Assembly: GCA_003024985.2 (NCBI GenBank)
Contig: PXIH01S0007258.1
Reading direction: 5' to 3' (one strand)
DNA: 27,214 bases
Source: Euperipatoides rowelli
Lineage: Eukaryota; Onychophora; Udeonychophora; Euonychophora; Peripatopsidae
Part shown: positions 1 through 11,668 of the stretch, piece after piece
Position numbering within the stretch: the stretch's first letter is position 1
How the letters are laid out: every line of letters begins with the position of its first letter
Notes under the pieces: generated by a model
What the model saw: the letters and a program-made list of their open reading frames with translations, nothing else
The model's database searches: none
Told to the model about the DNA's origin: nothing
Made by a program: the position numbers and the translations under genes

Positions 1-81
<81 letters not shown>

Positions 82-93
82 ATCTATCCATCC
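1..93. repeat. (TCTA)n microsatellite
   Basis: An almost perfect TCTA tetranucleotide array runs from the window edge and decays into TATC and CATC variants near base 90. It is cut by the window, so its true length is unknown. No gene overlaps it. Confidence 0.97.
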
Positions 94-329
94 ATTTGGG
101 AGGGTGTTTTTATTTCAGCCAAATGCTTCATGGATTTTTCATTCATTGTATCAGTGTAGGTTTTTATTGCTTCATTGTATCAGTGTGTGTTTTTAATTGA
201 GTAGAACAGCGAATCGAGTGTTTATCTTGTATGCAAACATTAATTCGGCAGGGTTTCTCCTTGTTGTTTGTTGTGGTGATTCAGGATAGTTTTTCAACAT
301 TGTCTGAATTTGCTAGTTCCAATCTTGAT

Positions 330-930
330 TGTTTCCAGCTGCCATTTGTATTAGTTTATTTATGAGTCTATTAAATCTTTCGATTTGGCCATTGGCTTGT
401 GGCAATCTAGGGATTACTCATGTTTGTTTATTCCTTATCTTCCTATAAATTCCTTAAACTCTCTACTATTGAATGGGGTTTGATTATTGCCAAAAGTTTC
501 CAATATAGAATCTAGTTTCTAAGTTTTCTTTTGCTGCTGTTGATTGTTTTGTTTCTACTATTGGAAACTTAACATATCGGTTCACTATTACTAGGAGATA
601 TTATCCTGAAGGTATAGGTCCTTTATGATCCTAATTTAGATATCTCCATGAATCATCTGGGGATGAACTTAAATTAGGTATGTATGCATTGTGCTGGTTT
701 GTAGTAAGCACAGCATGATATACACCCTTGTATCTCTTTCTCTATCATGTTGCCCGGAAACCAAACTTTTTATTTCAGCAAAGCTTTCATTTAGTTATTC
801 TTAGATGACCAGCAAGAGCCATTTTCACAACTCTATGTTGGAGAGACTGGGGCAACACAAGCCTAATCCTCCTTAGTAAAACATTTTGTTCTGGAGATGT
901 TTCTAGTTCTTACCTGATTTTGTAAAATAA
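330..930 (-). pseudogene. Gypsy integrase remnant
   Basis: Integrases insert the retrotransposon cDNA into the host genome. On the minus strand, 680-900 gives an N-terminal zinc-domain-like stretch (AGHLRITK, then KVWFPG) typical of Gypsy integrases. Near 560-635 comes GPIPSG-stop-YLLVIVNRYVKFP, the usual start of the catalytic core. About 440-500 gives NNQTPFNSREFKEF, matching the second core block, where the usual DNG is altered. About 355-415 gives PQANGQIERFNR, the third core block with its glutamate. Stops and frame changes separate the blocks. Confidence 0.85.
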
Positions 931-1388
931 TTTAACTTGACTTGAGGTTTATCAGATCCCATTTGTCTTTTATGAGGTTATGGATTTATTTTCATTAAAA
1001 TTGAGTCCTCTAATGTGTGCTGTGTATCTCTTGAATGGTTAATGTATTTGGAATTGTATCAGTCGCTATAAATTGTATTTTATGTTCTGGTTGGCAAGTC
1101 ATGACAGAAAGGTTTCTTTTATGCTTTTATTTTCAACTGAATGACTAGACAGATAGTCTGCTGGGTTAGAATTACCTGGAAGGTAGTCAATAGTATAATC
1201 ATAAGGCATTAATTTAATTCACCATCTCTCAAATCTGGATGATAAAGTTCTGTCATAATTATTATACAAATATAGTCGGGGTTTGTGATCAGTTATGATC
1301 TTGAAGCTTTTGCCATATTTGTCAAGGTGGAAATTCTTTGTGGCCAAGACCAGTCTAGCACTTATTTCTCAATTTGAGAGTAGCATTG

Positions 1389-1724
1389 TTAAATGTTAGT
1401 AATTGTGTGGCTGGCAAAGGCTAAAACACGAGCCTTAATTCTTTTTTCTCTTTGTAATAGAATGGCTCCTAGGCCTATTGGACCTGCATCTGTCCAAATT
1501 TCCATACTTTTATTTTTATCAAAGTATGACAAGCTGGATGCTTCTGTGATTAGGTGTTTAAGTTTTTCCAATGCTTCTGATTGTTCTTTGCCCCACAGCC
1601 ATGGCTGGTAGTGTCTTGTTAAAAGTCTTATGGTTTGGATGTCACTGCTAAGTGCTGAATATGTTTGGCACAAAAGTTTATTGTTCCCAGCAAGCACTTC
1701 AGATGGGTTTGATGGTTCTTTCAT
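1389..1724 (-). pseudogene. Gypsy RT connection and RNase H remnant
   Basis: This is the longest intact piece of the Gypsy pol, 111 codons. It contains W-W-G-K-E-like spacing (PWLWGKEQSEALEKLK), the LSYFD block that follows the RT thumb, and the RNase H opening TDAGPIGLGAILLQ, in which the catalytic aspartate is kept. RNase H degrades the RNA strand during reverse transcription. The domain ends at a stop soon after FASHTI, where intact elements would continue. Frame and order agree with RT upstream and integrase downstream on the minus strand. Confidence 0.88.
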
Positions 1725-1739
1725 CAGTACAATTGCAGA

Positions 1740-2300
1740 AATTTTGTCTGGATCAGGAGTCTCACCTGTTTTGGTAAACTCAATTTCTAGGAGTTTTAAC
1801 TTCTCTTTATCAAAATGACACTATTTAAAACATTAAAGTTATGGCTGCTTCTTCTAATTTGTAAGTGTCAGCTCTAATGCAACATTATGTTCATGTTGTG
1901 TATTTCCAAATACTAATATATTATCACTTACATTGATGAAATTTGGAATCCCTATTAATAGTATAAATATTTTCTTGTTGAAAAATGTATGTGGCTATAT
2001 CCATGCCAAAGTTGTTTGTACCTATACAAACAAGTACGTGTGACAAATTAAGTTATGTGATTCGATGATAAGTCCAACTCTAACTGATCCAATTTACTGA
2101 AGTGACTGCTCTATTCAGTTCATACATTATGTCAGGAAGTATTGGAGTAATATGTATGTGTTGGCCTTTTTCATGTCAATGCATAGGCATACTTTATTTG
2201 GTTCCAGTTTCTTTGGTACAGGCACTATAGGTGACACCCATGATGTTGGTGTGCTAAATTGTACAGGAGTTATTTAAGCTCTTGTTCAACTTGTCCCACA
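1740..2300 (-). pseudogene. Gypsy reverse transcriptase remnant
   Basis: On the minus strand, about 2160-2270 reads SWVSPIVPVPKK and then LCIDMKKAN. These are the conserved fingers and motif A region of Gypsy reverse transcriptases, with the motif A aspartate present. About 1870-1935 reads VSDNILVFGNTQHEHN, the motif C region. The expected Y-x-D-D is here V-S-D-N (1920-1931), so the second catalytic aspartate is lost. Stops and frameshifts lie between the blocks. This copy cannot make an active enzyme. Confidence 0.87.
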
Positions 2301-2639
2301 AGTGGTATGGAATTTGTCTTAGCTTTTGTACAGTTGGTATTATGGTTGAATCTACATTAAGCTTGACTTTTACTTGTTATAGTTTTCCAATGCCTTGAAA
2401 TTGCTTTTGGTGTTTGTCTAATATGTGAGAAATTATTTGAGCATTGTGTTGTTCTAAGGGAAGACGCCTAATGATGCCAATATCCACAGATTACTTCTCC
2501 CTAGAAGAGAGTGTCCCTCTTCTTGTGTTCTTTATTTCTATATGTTGTCCTTAAATTAAATGTTCCTATGATGTCAATCGGGTATTTGGAGCCATAGCAT
2601 ATGTTTTTTTTATGTTGATTTATTTAGTTTGGACTGATC

Positions 2640-2720
2640 TTTTACTTTTAGATAATCTGATGTTCCAGCAGAGGATGTGTCAGCCACTGATAGCACAAAT
2701 CCATATAAAATGTCACTATC
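2640..2720 (-). pseudogene. Gypsy aspartic protease remnant
   Basis: On the minus strand this gives LSVADTSSAGTSD, in the position expected for a retroviral-type aspartic protease between gag and RT. The active-site triplet D-T/S-G reads DTS here, so the glycine is lost. The block is short and rests partly on its location. Confidence 0.55.
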
Positions 2721-2814
2721 TGATTCTGTAGTATAGTTTATATTTGTGGCGTGTTTTTGACATTTTGGGTAGTTTATGCCACTGGTACTCTCACATCCTT
2801 GTTTATTTTATATT

Positions 2815-3588
2815 TTGAAATAGCACTTTTTTGCTAAGTGGTTTGGTTTACAAGATTTGTTGCTTGTCCTTCCTTGAGCTTTACACATTTTCAAACTTTT
2901 TGTGCCAGCTATTCCCACAAAATTTACACATTTTGAGATTTTACTATATGCATTTATTTTTATATTGTTTTATATCATTTTCTTGAAATTGTTTAGTTTT
3001 AGCTGCCTGTCTAGAATTGGTTAGATTTACTGTTTCCTTTCTCTGTTCTTCTACAAGTTCTAGAACAGATAAATGGCACTCTGCAGCTTCAAAGGCTCTA
3101 CCATGTTTCATAATTATGTTCAAATTCATATCAGGTTGCTGGATTGGCATATTTTGCAGTTTGTAATATCTTCCTGCTAGAATTATTTGATCACATTTAA
3201 CTTCATCTTTCAGGGTTTGTGATTTCACAAGTTAGTGCTAATCTTTTTAGCTTGGTGACAAACTCTTATAATGTTTCATCATTTTGCTGTTCAAGTTTCC
3301 TAAACTGGAATACTTCATAATTGTGGTTATTTTGTGATTTAAAATATGTGTTGAGGGCTACCAATGCCGAATCATAGTCATATTCCATATCAGGTAAAGT
3401 GGCAAAGATATTGAACATTTCATTACCCATATAATGTTTTAGCATTGCTCATTTTCATTTGGTGTTTCTAGTATTCATTGCTGTCATCATTGTGCCCAGT
3501 TTCTCTGACCATTTTGCCCATCTTTGTACCACAATATTGTGTATACACTTTCAGTACAATCAAAAGGAGTCCTATTGTTTTCAGCCAT
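2815..3588 (-). pseudogene. Gypsy gag remnant with zinc knuckles
   Basis: The start codon is at 3586-3588 on the minus strand and begins MAENNRTPFDCTESV; the frame soon breaks. An open segment at 2944-3228 has the charged, helical make-up of a gag C-terminus. Next comes a nucleocapsid zinc knuckle, CKFCGNSWH (C-x2-C-x4-H, about 2902-2928). A one-base frame change follows, and then a second knuckle-like block ending KPNHLAKKC (to about 2823). In the second knuckle two cysteines appear changed to serine. Gag would package element RNA into particles; this copy is broken. Confidence 0.82.
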
Positions 3589-3719
3589 TTTTTATTGTGT
3601 ATATATTTTTTTAAATGTTAGTTTTATAAAAATATTTGAAGCATTTATTTCATGTAACAAGGTTTTTTTTTAACTATGCTTTGATATTTACCTGCTAGCC
3701 AAAACTTTGTTTCCACCCT

Positions 3720-4020
3720 TCTTAATACCTTTAGTAATAAAACAAATGTTCTTTTTCACTGAGGTTTTTTCTTCAGTTTCTCTCTCTTGTTTTATTTTTT
3801 TTTTTTGTTTAGTGACTCAAATACACTTATTACAGAGGAAAATAGTTTATATTCTAATCAGGAGTATTTCAAACACATTTTCCTATAAAAGCTTATTTTG
3901 GTAACAAATAAACCTTTTTTTTTTTTTTTTTTTTACCGTGTTCAAGATTTCTTTCGTTTTGTTTTAAACAATCTGAATCACTTGTGACAGAATTAAGTTG
4001 TTTTTTTTTAAATGGGCTTC
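3720..4020. repeat. About 180-bp repeat units, cluster 1
   Basis: At least two diverged units share the order: a gtaacaaataaa-like start, a long T tract, a ..gtgttc.. block, a second T-rich block with tttcgttttg, then tcacttgtgacag-like sequence, and in the longer unit atttcaaacacattttcctat. The same order returns at 7755-8105. No coding potential is convincing. The region also contains a T tract of about 21 bases near 3912-3935. Confidence 0.6.
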
Positions 4021-4140
4021 TCTCCCTAATTTATTAATTCAAATACACATAATATAATGTTATAGGTACCTAGACAAACTTCCAGGTACCCGAATTTCAA
4101 AAAATTCTAACAAAAAGGAGAACTATTTAAAACAACAAGC

Positions 4141-6230
4141 TTATAAGTTAACCAGAAATTCATTCCTGAAACTAATCACTTTAGAGTTCAGCCATTTATT
4201 TTGAAAAATAAAAATCCTAAGATTGGCCATGTCTTGCACATATAAAGTTTTGATCTGCTTTAAAAAATAAAACCATGGCCTTAACATAATTTTCTTAAAG
4301 CACATGTTATTTCTGATTTTCCACGCAATAAAAAAATATAGAACATTAACCAGACAGATTCTTTGATCTGCAACATGTATAAAAAACATACATAATGTCA
4401 CTGTTGGCGATATTATACCCCAAATACAAGTGCATCTCATTTCTAAAATTAGCAAAGTGTGGACAGTAAAATAAGTGAATGAGATCATCATTTTGGTTAC
4501 AAAAAAAAAAAAAAAAAAAACATTTAGTGTCTACCTCAATGTTATAATATTTTGCCATTCTAAAGTTAGTAAATAACACACCATGGCCAATTTATATAAA
4601 AAGTCATTCAAGTTAGGTGCCGAATTGATCCGCCTAAAATTAAAAAAAAAAAGGATTTTTAAGAATCTAATCACAAGATTAACCACAACATCTTCCTGTA
4701 CCAAGGAAATGCACTGCCTATATCTAAATTTCATCAAAGAAACATCATCGAAAGTATATATTACTTCATTGTATGAAAAAAAATGAAGAAAACAAAATGC
4801 TAGATCTTGGAATCTGTGGGGGAGGCGTATCGGTAGTTCTACCGTCATTACAGGAATAACAATTGGCCTTAATATTACCAAAAACATAAAAAACACTAAT
4901 GTCAATGGACAAACACAACGTTTTCTTACTGATTGGGACTAAGTTGGTACTCCAAAAAATTCTGTGAATAATTGGATAAAGTTTCCTAATGAAAGTTTTG
5001 GTAAACACTACATGAGGTGTATAATACATTAGCTTTGGTAATAATTAAGTATTCACGATACTAACTTTGGTCATTAAGGACAAGTATTTATCCTGTCTCA
5101 ACTGAACCTCCCTAAAATAATCCAACACAGAATTTTGTATTTTCCACTTAAGGAGAGTGCCAGTAAAAGGATAAAGCAGCCCAAGAATCTTCCCAGGAAA
5201 CTTCACCAAATATTCAATCATCATTCAGTCAAAAAAAAGGATACAAACATATGTTTTTTGGCGATTAAAGACAGATCCAAATCTTCCTGACAAAACTATC
5301 TAAATGGTCTAAATTACTCTTGTCTCTAAAAACTATAGTTATGTCATCAACATATGAAAAACTCAAACAGACATTCCCAAGGCTTCTAGAAAAATACCGT
5401 AATGCAAAACAATGATTTTTCTTATCAGGGCATCAATGTAAATTGTGAATTAATTAGTTCTTAGGGGGGAACCTTGTGTGATGCCCCTCCTAAGCATCAT
5501 AGACTTATACAAGGCTGAGTTAAGCTTGAGGTATACAACCTTATTGGTTATGTACCTCATAAGTGCCCTTGTCAAGTTTGATTGCCAAATAAAAGCTTTA
5601 CCTGTGCATCTAAGTAAAAGTGACTGACATGATTGATCAATCACCATAGAAACATCCAGAAACACAATGACAACTTTTCTTAATCTATTAAATTTAATGT
5701 ATTGAATCAAGTTTTGTAATAACAATAATGGAACATGTATGTTACTCCCTTTCAAGAAAAATTGAAAGGAACATAACAAGTCAGGTAAAAATTCAACAAT
5801 TTTATTATTTAACATCTTAGCAAAAATTTTTGTTTCTATGTTGTAGATGTTTAAGGGTGTAAGTGATCCAATGTCGGCAGTTTAGAACTATCATATAATC
5901 TTTTCCGCAGGAATATCAAACACGATTGAATCATTGGTTGATACAAATAACAATAACTAATCCAATTATTATAAAAGAGCAGTAAAGGTGGAATCAAAAT
6001 GTGTGACACAAAATTAAAGAGATTGCAAGTTATTAGATCAGATCCAGGTGAGCTGGACCTATTAATCAACCATATAACATTATTAATGTCAGCCAGACTA
6101 AATTGAAAGTTGTAAGGAGACTCAGATTTTATTTCAAAATAGGCATCATTAACCAACACTAAACTCAAATTGTTTGTGTCCAAGTACAAATGTTGCACAT
6201 TATCCAATACAAAAGTAATCATTCGGTCCC
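4141..6230 (-). mobile_element. LINE copy A, 5'-truncated non-LTR retrotransposon
   Basis: The minus strand encodes a non-LTR reverse transcriptase in three broken pieces. At 5851-6222 is the RT N-terminal block (SSSPGSDLI, the usual SSPGPDG-like motif). At 5450-5815 are motif A (IVFLDVS, aspartate kept) and RRGITQGSPL. At 5343-5354 is an intact catalytic Y-V-D-D. The C-terminal zinc-finger-like block (CNQNDDLIHLFYCPHF) is at about 4440-4515. There a 20-base A run (4501-4520) adds extra phenylalanines and probably removed the first cysteine. No endonuclease or ORF1 was seen upstream of 6230, which suggests 5' truncation. A block at 4930-5010 (FIRKLYPIIHRIFW) is nearly the same as one in copy B. 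The LINE clade (Tx1/L1-like or Jockey-like) is uncertain. Confidence 0.88.
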
Positions 6231-7754
6231 CCTTATACAGTGAACCGGATTCGAGTTACCGATTTTTGTTTTCTAGAAAGCTAATCTCATATCTTTAAAA
6301 ATAATTGGAATTACGTTTTTTTTATTGTTTTTATATAGTTTAATATGTCTTTAATAAATCCCTGTGGTTTTTCCCCATTAAAATTTGGTTAATATTAAGA
6401 ATTTAAAGAATCCCTGAGAGCAACCGTCAATAGCATTTTCCAACATTTTCCAACGTTAGTGTTTTCAGGGGCGGCCATAAGGGCGCTGAACGCAATATAT
6501 GTAAAAAGTAGGGTCTAAACATCGGTGTTTTAAAATCTCCTGATTAATATAAAAACCATTTATTTGGCTTTATTGAGAAAGGATGTGAGATTTGTGAAAA
6601 AAAAGAAATCAAGATTCTAACTCAACTAGAAAAAATTCTATGTATGATTTTCTATTTACGTTCCTACCAGGGATTGTACTCTGTGAAGTGCGGCCAGAGA
6701 AGTACCGAATGGCTAGGCTGCTTACACATCCGTCTCGATCTAATGATGTTGATTATAATCGAATGTTGATTGGATGTCTAAAGAAAATTTTCATATGTCA
6801 TATGAACTTTGAACTGTTGATTTACTATAACTACAAAAAAATATTTGTCAAAGCTCGACCCTACCTTTGACCCCTATTAAATACATGACTACAAAAAAAA
6901 TATACCACTATTTTTAACAATTTAAATGCTTGGAAATGTTCATTAATAGATAAATTTTTGATTAATAACAATCATTACACTTAGGTAACTGCAAAAATAT
7001 GACTTATTTGGAGTTCAGTTGGAAAATTTTAAATGTTTAATTTTAAGCTCTTGAGCGAGTAAAGAGTGAGTAAGTGACCGTAGAGCGCAATTCTTCTCAA
7101 CAGTGTACATAAATCAACAGATAAAAGTTCATACGGCATATGAAAATATTATTTAAACATCCCAATTTAGATTACAATCAACAAATAATGTGATTATTAT
7201 CAACACTCGTAAAGTTCATTTTAAATTTCATCATAGCTTCAGAATTATCCAAGAGAATGTAACAAAAAGAAGGGTGATCCAACCTTGCTAAATTCAACTG
7301 AATTTTCCAAAATTTGCAAGGGCTCAAGCGTTTTAATTAAGCTGACCAAATAAAATATCTGGGTTTTATAAACGTAATTGACAATTACATGAGTTGTCAG
7401 TCATTACTTCCATCTATGACATGTAGCTTTAAATTTTTTAATATATTAGACTTAAAATTATTTTCATTGCCAGCTTCATTAACAGCATTAGCCATAATTA
7501 TTAAGCTTGCTGGAAACACAAATCCATGCTGCTTAGCTGCCAAATACTTGGTTAGTCAAATTTTGGTAACAACTTACCATAAAGCTCCTTTCAAAAGGAT
7601 GATACAAAGATCGGGTCTGATCTGAAAACATTAACACAAATTGAGAACATAAACTTGTTGAAAAAATATTAAATATCCATATAAAAGTAACTACATGATA
7701 GAAAACCCGCATTGAGCTGCCATCTTGAGCAAAGCATCATGGGAGAATGTGAAT
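6231..7754. other. No gene recognised
   Basis: This is AT-rich sequence without a supported gene. A short patch at about 6655-6770 is richer in G and C than its surroundings and has an acceptor-like ctaccag in front of an open frame, but no good donor follows and the translation (GIVLCEVRPEKYRM) is not recognised. A second G/C-rich patch (ggggcggccataagggcgc) is near 6470-6489 and may be transposon debris. Confidence 0.5.
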
Positions 7755-8105
7755 TAAGTTTATTGTGAAAGATATTTCAAACAGTTATTTTCTATCAAGG
7801 TTTATGTTTTAGTAACAAATAAATGTAGGCTATTTTTTTTCTCAGATGTGTTCGAAGTTTCATTTTTTTTTTACTTTTCAAGAATCCTGATCACTTGCTA
7901 CAGAAGAAAATATATTATATTGTATCAAAAATGTTTTAAACGATCATTTCCTATCAAATAGTTTTCAATACATTTCTTTCATATTAATTTTAGCAAGGAA
8001 TAAATGTTCTTTTTTTTTTTACACGTGTTCTAAACTTCTTTCGTTTTTTTTTCAATTCAAATCAATTATATATTATTACAGAAGAAAGTATATTTGTCTG
8101 TTTTC
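7755..8105. repeat. About 180-bp repeat units, cluster 2
   Basis: Parts of three units in tandem, related to the units at 3720-4020. Shared landmarks are gtaacaaataaatg (7811), gcaaggaataaatgttc (7993), T tracts followed by gtgttc, tttcgtttttttt, and ttacagaagaaaatatatt. The unit spacing between the two best starts is about 180 bases. The last unit runs straight into the palindrome that starts near 8104. Confidence 0.6.
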
Positions 8106-9016
8106 TTTTTGGGGGCTGGTCCATTATGGCCCAGCAGATTTAAGCATTTCTGTTATTTATGTCTAAACAATATATAGAGTATACACTCACCTTCAATCTG
8201 ACATATTGGAAAACACTTCATTGTCCACAGTTTGTGTTCGTTTTGCCAAAATACAGCCTCGAAAATCATCATCGTTTCCATCTTTATATCACCATTAATT
8301 GCAATAGGGACTAGTTTTAGGTTCTGAGGCATTACAAGGATTTGAAATATTTTTTCGTAAACTAGCTATATATTTAGAACTTCTATGGATGATTCAGGTT
8401 TTGGTTTTTTGGATGAAGGTTGTATTTGTGGGTATTGTGCCTGCTGGTGTAGATTTTTTAATATCTTTCAGATCCTCGTTTCGATTGACATTTTGCAATC
8501 ACCAAAATAGAGCTAGTTCACACTAAAAATACTTCAGATCCTCGTAATGATGCACATTTGGAAAGAGCCTAAAATGCAATATAATATTAAGAAATCTACA
8601 TCAGCGGGCACAATACCCACAAATACACCCTTCATCCAAAAAAAACAAATCCTGAATCATCCATAGGAGTTATAAAAATATAGCTAGTTATGCACATTTT
8701 GAAATTAAAAAAAGCCCTATGTTGTGGGAACCTCGTTATGATGCAGACTTGTTGGTTTGTAAAACTAGTCCCTCTTGCAATTTTAGAAAAAACTCACCAG
8801 GTGGTAAATAACAGTAATGGCGATACAAAGATGAAAACGATGATTTTGGAGGATATATTTTGGCAAAAAGAACGTAAACCGTGGACAACTAAGTGTTCTC
8901 CAATATGCCATCTTAATGGTGAGTGTCTACCCTATAGGCCTATATTGTTTAGACATAAATAACAAAAATGCTTAAACCTGCTGTGCCATAAATATGGACC
9001 AGCCCCTCTTTTTGTT
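8104..9016. repeat. Long palindromic (foldback) element
   Basis: Bases 8104-8480 return as an imperfect inverted copy at about 8585-9016, with a spacer of roughly 100 bases. Paired landmarks are ggggctggtccattatgg with ccataaatatggaccagccc, cagatttaagcatt with aatgcttaaacctg, ctatggatgattcaggttt with aaatcctgaatcatccatag, and gggtattgtgcctgctgg with the inverted copy near 8605. A short direct repeat (cagatcctcgt) occurs twice in or near the spacer. The open frame at 8690-8962 lies inside one arm and is not a gene. The structure fits a foldback or MITE-type transposon, or a local inverted duplication. I saw no clear target-site duplication. Confidence 0.88.
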
Positions 9017-9307
9017 TAACAAAGAACAGTTTTCAGATTTTTAACTTTGAAGAATATAATTCCAAATATCAGTAACTTTGCACATATTTTTGTAATTCCG
9101 GGTTTTTTTTTACAGATTACTTTCACTATTACTTTTCTTGATAGAAAAAGTATTTGCACTGGGTTGCTATTGTGATATGCTAACTTTCATCTTAAAGAAA
9201 TTATCTAGCTTAATTATAAATGTCTCTTACCAGTATTATCTTCTGGATAATAATATGTTTGTACTAGATAACAAAATACATCAAATCTGTATGCCATTTT
9301 TTATTAA
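9017..9307. other. No gene recognised
   Basis: AT-rich spacer between the palindrome and the 3' end of the next LINE. The short open frame at 9138-9320 has no recognisable motif. Confidence 0.5.
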
Positions 9308-10424
9308 ATTGATTGATTGATTTATATGGATTCTGCTTATTTTCAGGGCCATCCTCAGGATGTTAGACTTACTTTCCACCCACCATTTATCCCATAATTA
9401 TAGTCTCCCTACATACCTCCCCCTTTTGCTTTTCTAAGTAATGATTTTACCCAACACATCCATTCCCCATCACCCTCAAAACCCAAACAATTTCCTCATC
9501 TTATCCTCGTCAATCATTCTCTCAATCCCTTTCATTCCTCCATTCTCCATTATCCTTTCTCTCTCCCCCTTTAACCCCTCACATTCCAATAATATATGCT
9601 TAATATCTTCTTCGCCCTTGGAACATAAACTACATACTGTTCCTTTCTCCTCCCCAGGCATTCTTTTCCAACCTTAGTTTCCCTGCTTCCTGCCCTTGCC
9701 TGAAACAACAACATACTTCCCCTGTCATTTCCATATAACATATCTTCCTCCTTTATACATCCCTTATATCTATAATTCTCTAACTTTTCCTTTTCTTGAA
9801 TGCTCTGCCACCATCTCCTCTCTCCCTCCTTTCTAAGTGTTTCCCTCACTTGATTTTTCCATTTTTTTTGCATATCAAAACTTTGCTTACTTCCCATGGT
9901 CCTAAATAATACCCTATTCTGTACTTATCTACCACCATTACCATCTTTATCACTATCTTCCACCATCTTGATTTTGTTGATCTTAAGAAACCGTCCTTAC
10001 AAACACATCTACACACTCTTTCAACTCCCATTAATTGCATTCTACCAAATCTCTTTAGCTTAGCACTCCTTTCCCTATCTTCAAACGTACCCCAGCCCAT
10101 ATCTCCCTGTATGACTTCAACTACTGTGTACATATTTCCCCCCAATGCATATCTTCCCATCTCCCTCTGTATCTTCTCTATCCCTCTCCTTGTATTTTCT
10201 GACATCACTAATACATCATTTCCGTGCATAACCCCAGGTACTGCAATCCCTTTCCACAAAATTCTTGTCACCTCATATCAACTACAACTCATACATGCTA
10301 CCCTTTTTATTATACCCTTATTTATTTTCATTTTTCTTATCGTTTTTTCTTTNTATCCTCTTAAATAATCTTTACCTGAACTTATCCATATTCTCAAATA
10401 CTTTATTTACTACACTTCCTCCCC
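9308..10424 (-). mobile_element. LINE copy C, 3' part of a different non-LTR retrotransposon
   Basis: The minus strand is purine-rich and encodes, in shifted pieces, the C-terminal part of a non-LTR retrotransposon ORF2. At 9846-10271 it reads LWKGIAVPGVMHGN, then IEKIQREMGRYALGG and GDMGWGTFEDRE, a signature that follows the RT domain in many invertebrate LINEs. At 9571-9897 is a basic, lysine-rich stretch. At 9476-9661 is a C-terminal zinc-finger-like block (CSLCSKGEEDIKHILLEC, C-x2-C...H-x4-C). The 3' end reads ggatggccctgaaaataagc and finishes in a short TCAA tail (9308-9321). Its codons and motifs differ from copies A and B, so it is another family. It is 5'-truncated near 10424 and frameshifted at least twice. 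Confidence 0.85.
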
Positions 10425-11668
10425 CAAGTGGTTATTTTAATTAACAAAACAAATGACCAATCATTTTAGTGAACTAACAGTGCAGACAATTATGCAGTGT
10501 TATTGTTAGTTATAAATTATAATTACAACAAATAATTAATAAATAGATGATTAAATTTGCTTAAATTAAAATGAGATATTTTAGATCATTACACCTTGTC
10601 CCTTATGAGGTGTATAAGCTTAGTGATTCAATTGCAGAGCAGAATAAATAATTGATTGCAGATGGCTGCAATCGTTGGATCACATCGATACAAAATAATT
10701 AATTTTACGATTCATGCATCAGAATTAAGTCTACATTAGCAATTGAATCCCCCATGATTTGGTTATTAAAAATAACAAAAAAAAATATTATATATTCCTA
10801 TAACATAAACATTTGGTGTGCAAAAACTGAAACAAACAGCTATTGGCTCATTTCCATTACATTACATTCTGGATAAAATAATACTAATCCTCTTTGTATT
10901 AATCTTTTGTTTTAAATAAAATTGAATACATTTTTTTTAATATACCCTTTGTTGTAATTCTATATTCATTTATTAAATTTATATTTCCAATTCTTTATAA
11001 TTTCTACTGACCTCAAAGTTACTGTTAATCTCTCTTCTGTACCAACTGCATTTCTAAATTGTGTGTTTATTTTTGTAAGGTTGAAATCAACTAAATGTAA
11101 TAGATTGTCAAAAGTATTGATTGACATATGGAAATAGTCCCTAAATTAGGAAGGATAAGTTCAAAGATGGTTGCTCAAATGGGGAAATTCTCCTAGGAAC
11201 TTCACATTTAATGGTTGTATCCATAACCATAACCCTTCTGCGTGTCTTTGCACAAACAGAATGAATGTTATCAAAAAGGTATCCATTTTAAAGGTACTCA
11301 ATTTTATTTAGGGCAAAATCACAATAAATTACAAGACTAAATTACAAGACCATCTACTGATACAATATTGAATGATTAAATCATCATTCAACTCACCAGT
11401 TCAAAGCCAGTGTAGCTTCATCAGACAATTTAAAGTATTCTGTTATTATTAGATTATTTTTTACTCAATATTGTTTGCTATATGCTAGTTTATAATACCT
11501 AAGAAATGTGGTGCTTATGTTGTAGAGTTTCTCTGTTCTATCCTTGTTTATTTCATGAGTTAGTTGTTAGATTATTACTCAACATGTTATTTGTACCAGG
11601 TTTAATTGTTTTTAATATATTGAAACATTTTTAATAATTTTGTTTAATTCTTTTATATTTATTTTTAG
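10425..11668. other. AT-rich sequence, probably upstream intron
   Basis: If the exon at 11669 belongs to the NOX5-like gene, this is intron or 5' flank. I looked for another exon ending in phase 0 and found none I can support. A small imperfect inverted repeat (tacacct...aggtgta) is near 10589-10615. A patch at 11385-11430 (accagttcaaagccagtg) could be SINE debris, but this is unproven. Confidence 0.45.

Larger units (their letters stand above)
330..3588 (-). mobile_element. Decayed Ty3/Gypsy LTR retrotransposon (internal region)
   Basis: Read on the minus strand, this stretch carries gag, protease, reverse transcriptase, RNase H and integrase remnants in the standard Ty3/Gypsy order. The frame is broken many times by stops and small indels, so it is a fossil with no usable polyprotein. 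The gag start codon is at 3586-3588 (minus strand). I could not find flanking LTRs: beyond the integrase end lie a short direct repeat (about 130-200) and the TCTA microsatellite, and beyond gag lie 180-bp repeat units. The individual domains are listed separately. The superfamily call is firm; the exact clade cannot be settled by eye. Confidence 0.9.

Noticed and set aside
1393-1818. Plus-strand open frames of 72 and 62 codons
   Set aside because: They are antisense to the Gypsy RNase H region.
6640-6870. Open frame with acceptor-like ctaccag, possible host exon
   Set aside because: No donor with a consensus follows, the product is not recognised and no neighbouring exon with matching phase was found.
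8690-8962. Plus-strand open frame of 90 codons
   Set aside because: It lies inside one arm of the long palindrome, shows no recognisable motif and has no matching frame in the other arm.
9441-9677. Plus-strand open frame rich in proline, serine and isoleucine
   Set aside because: It is the antisense shadow of the LINE C coding strand, whose purine-rich codons give this composition.
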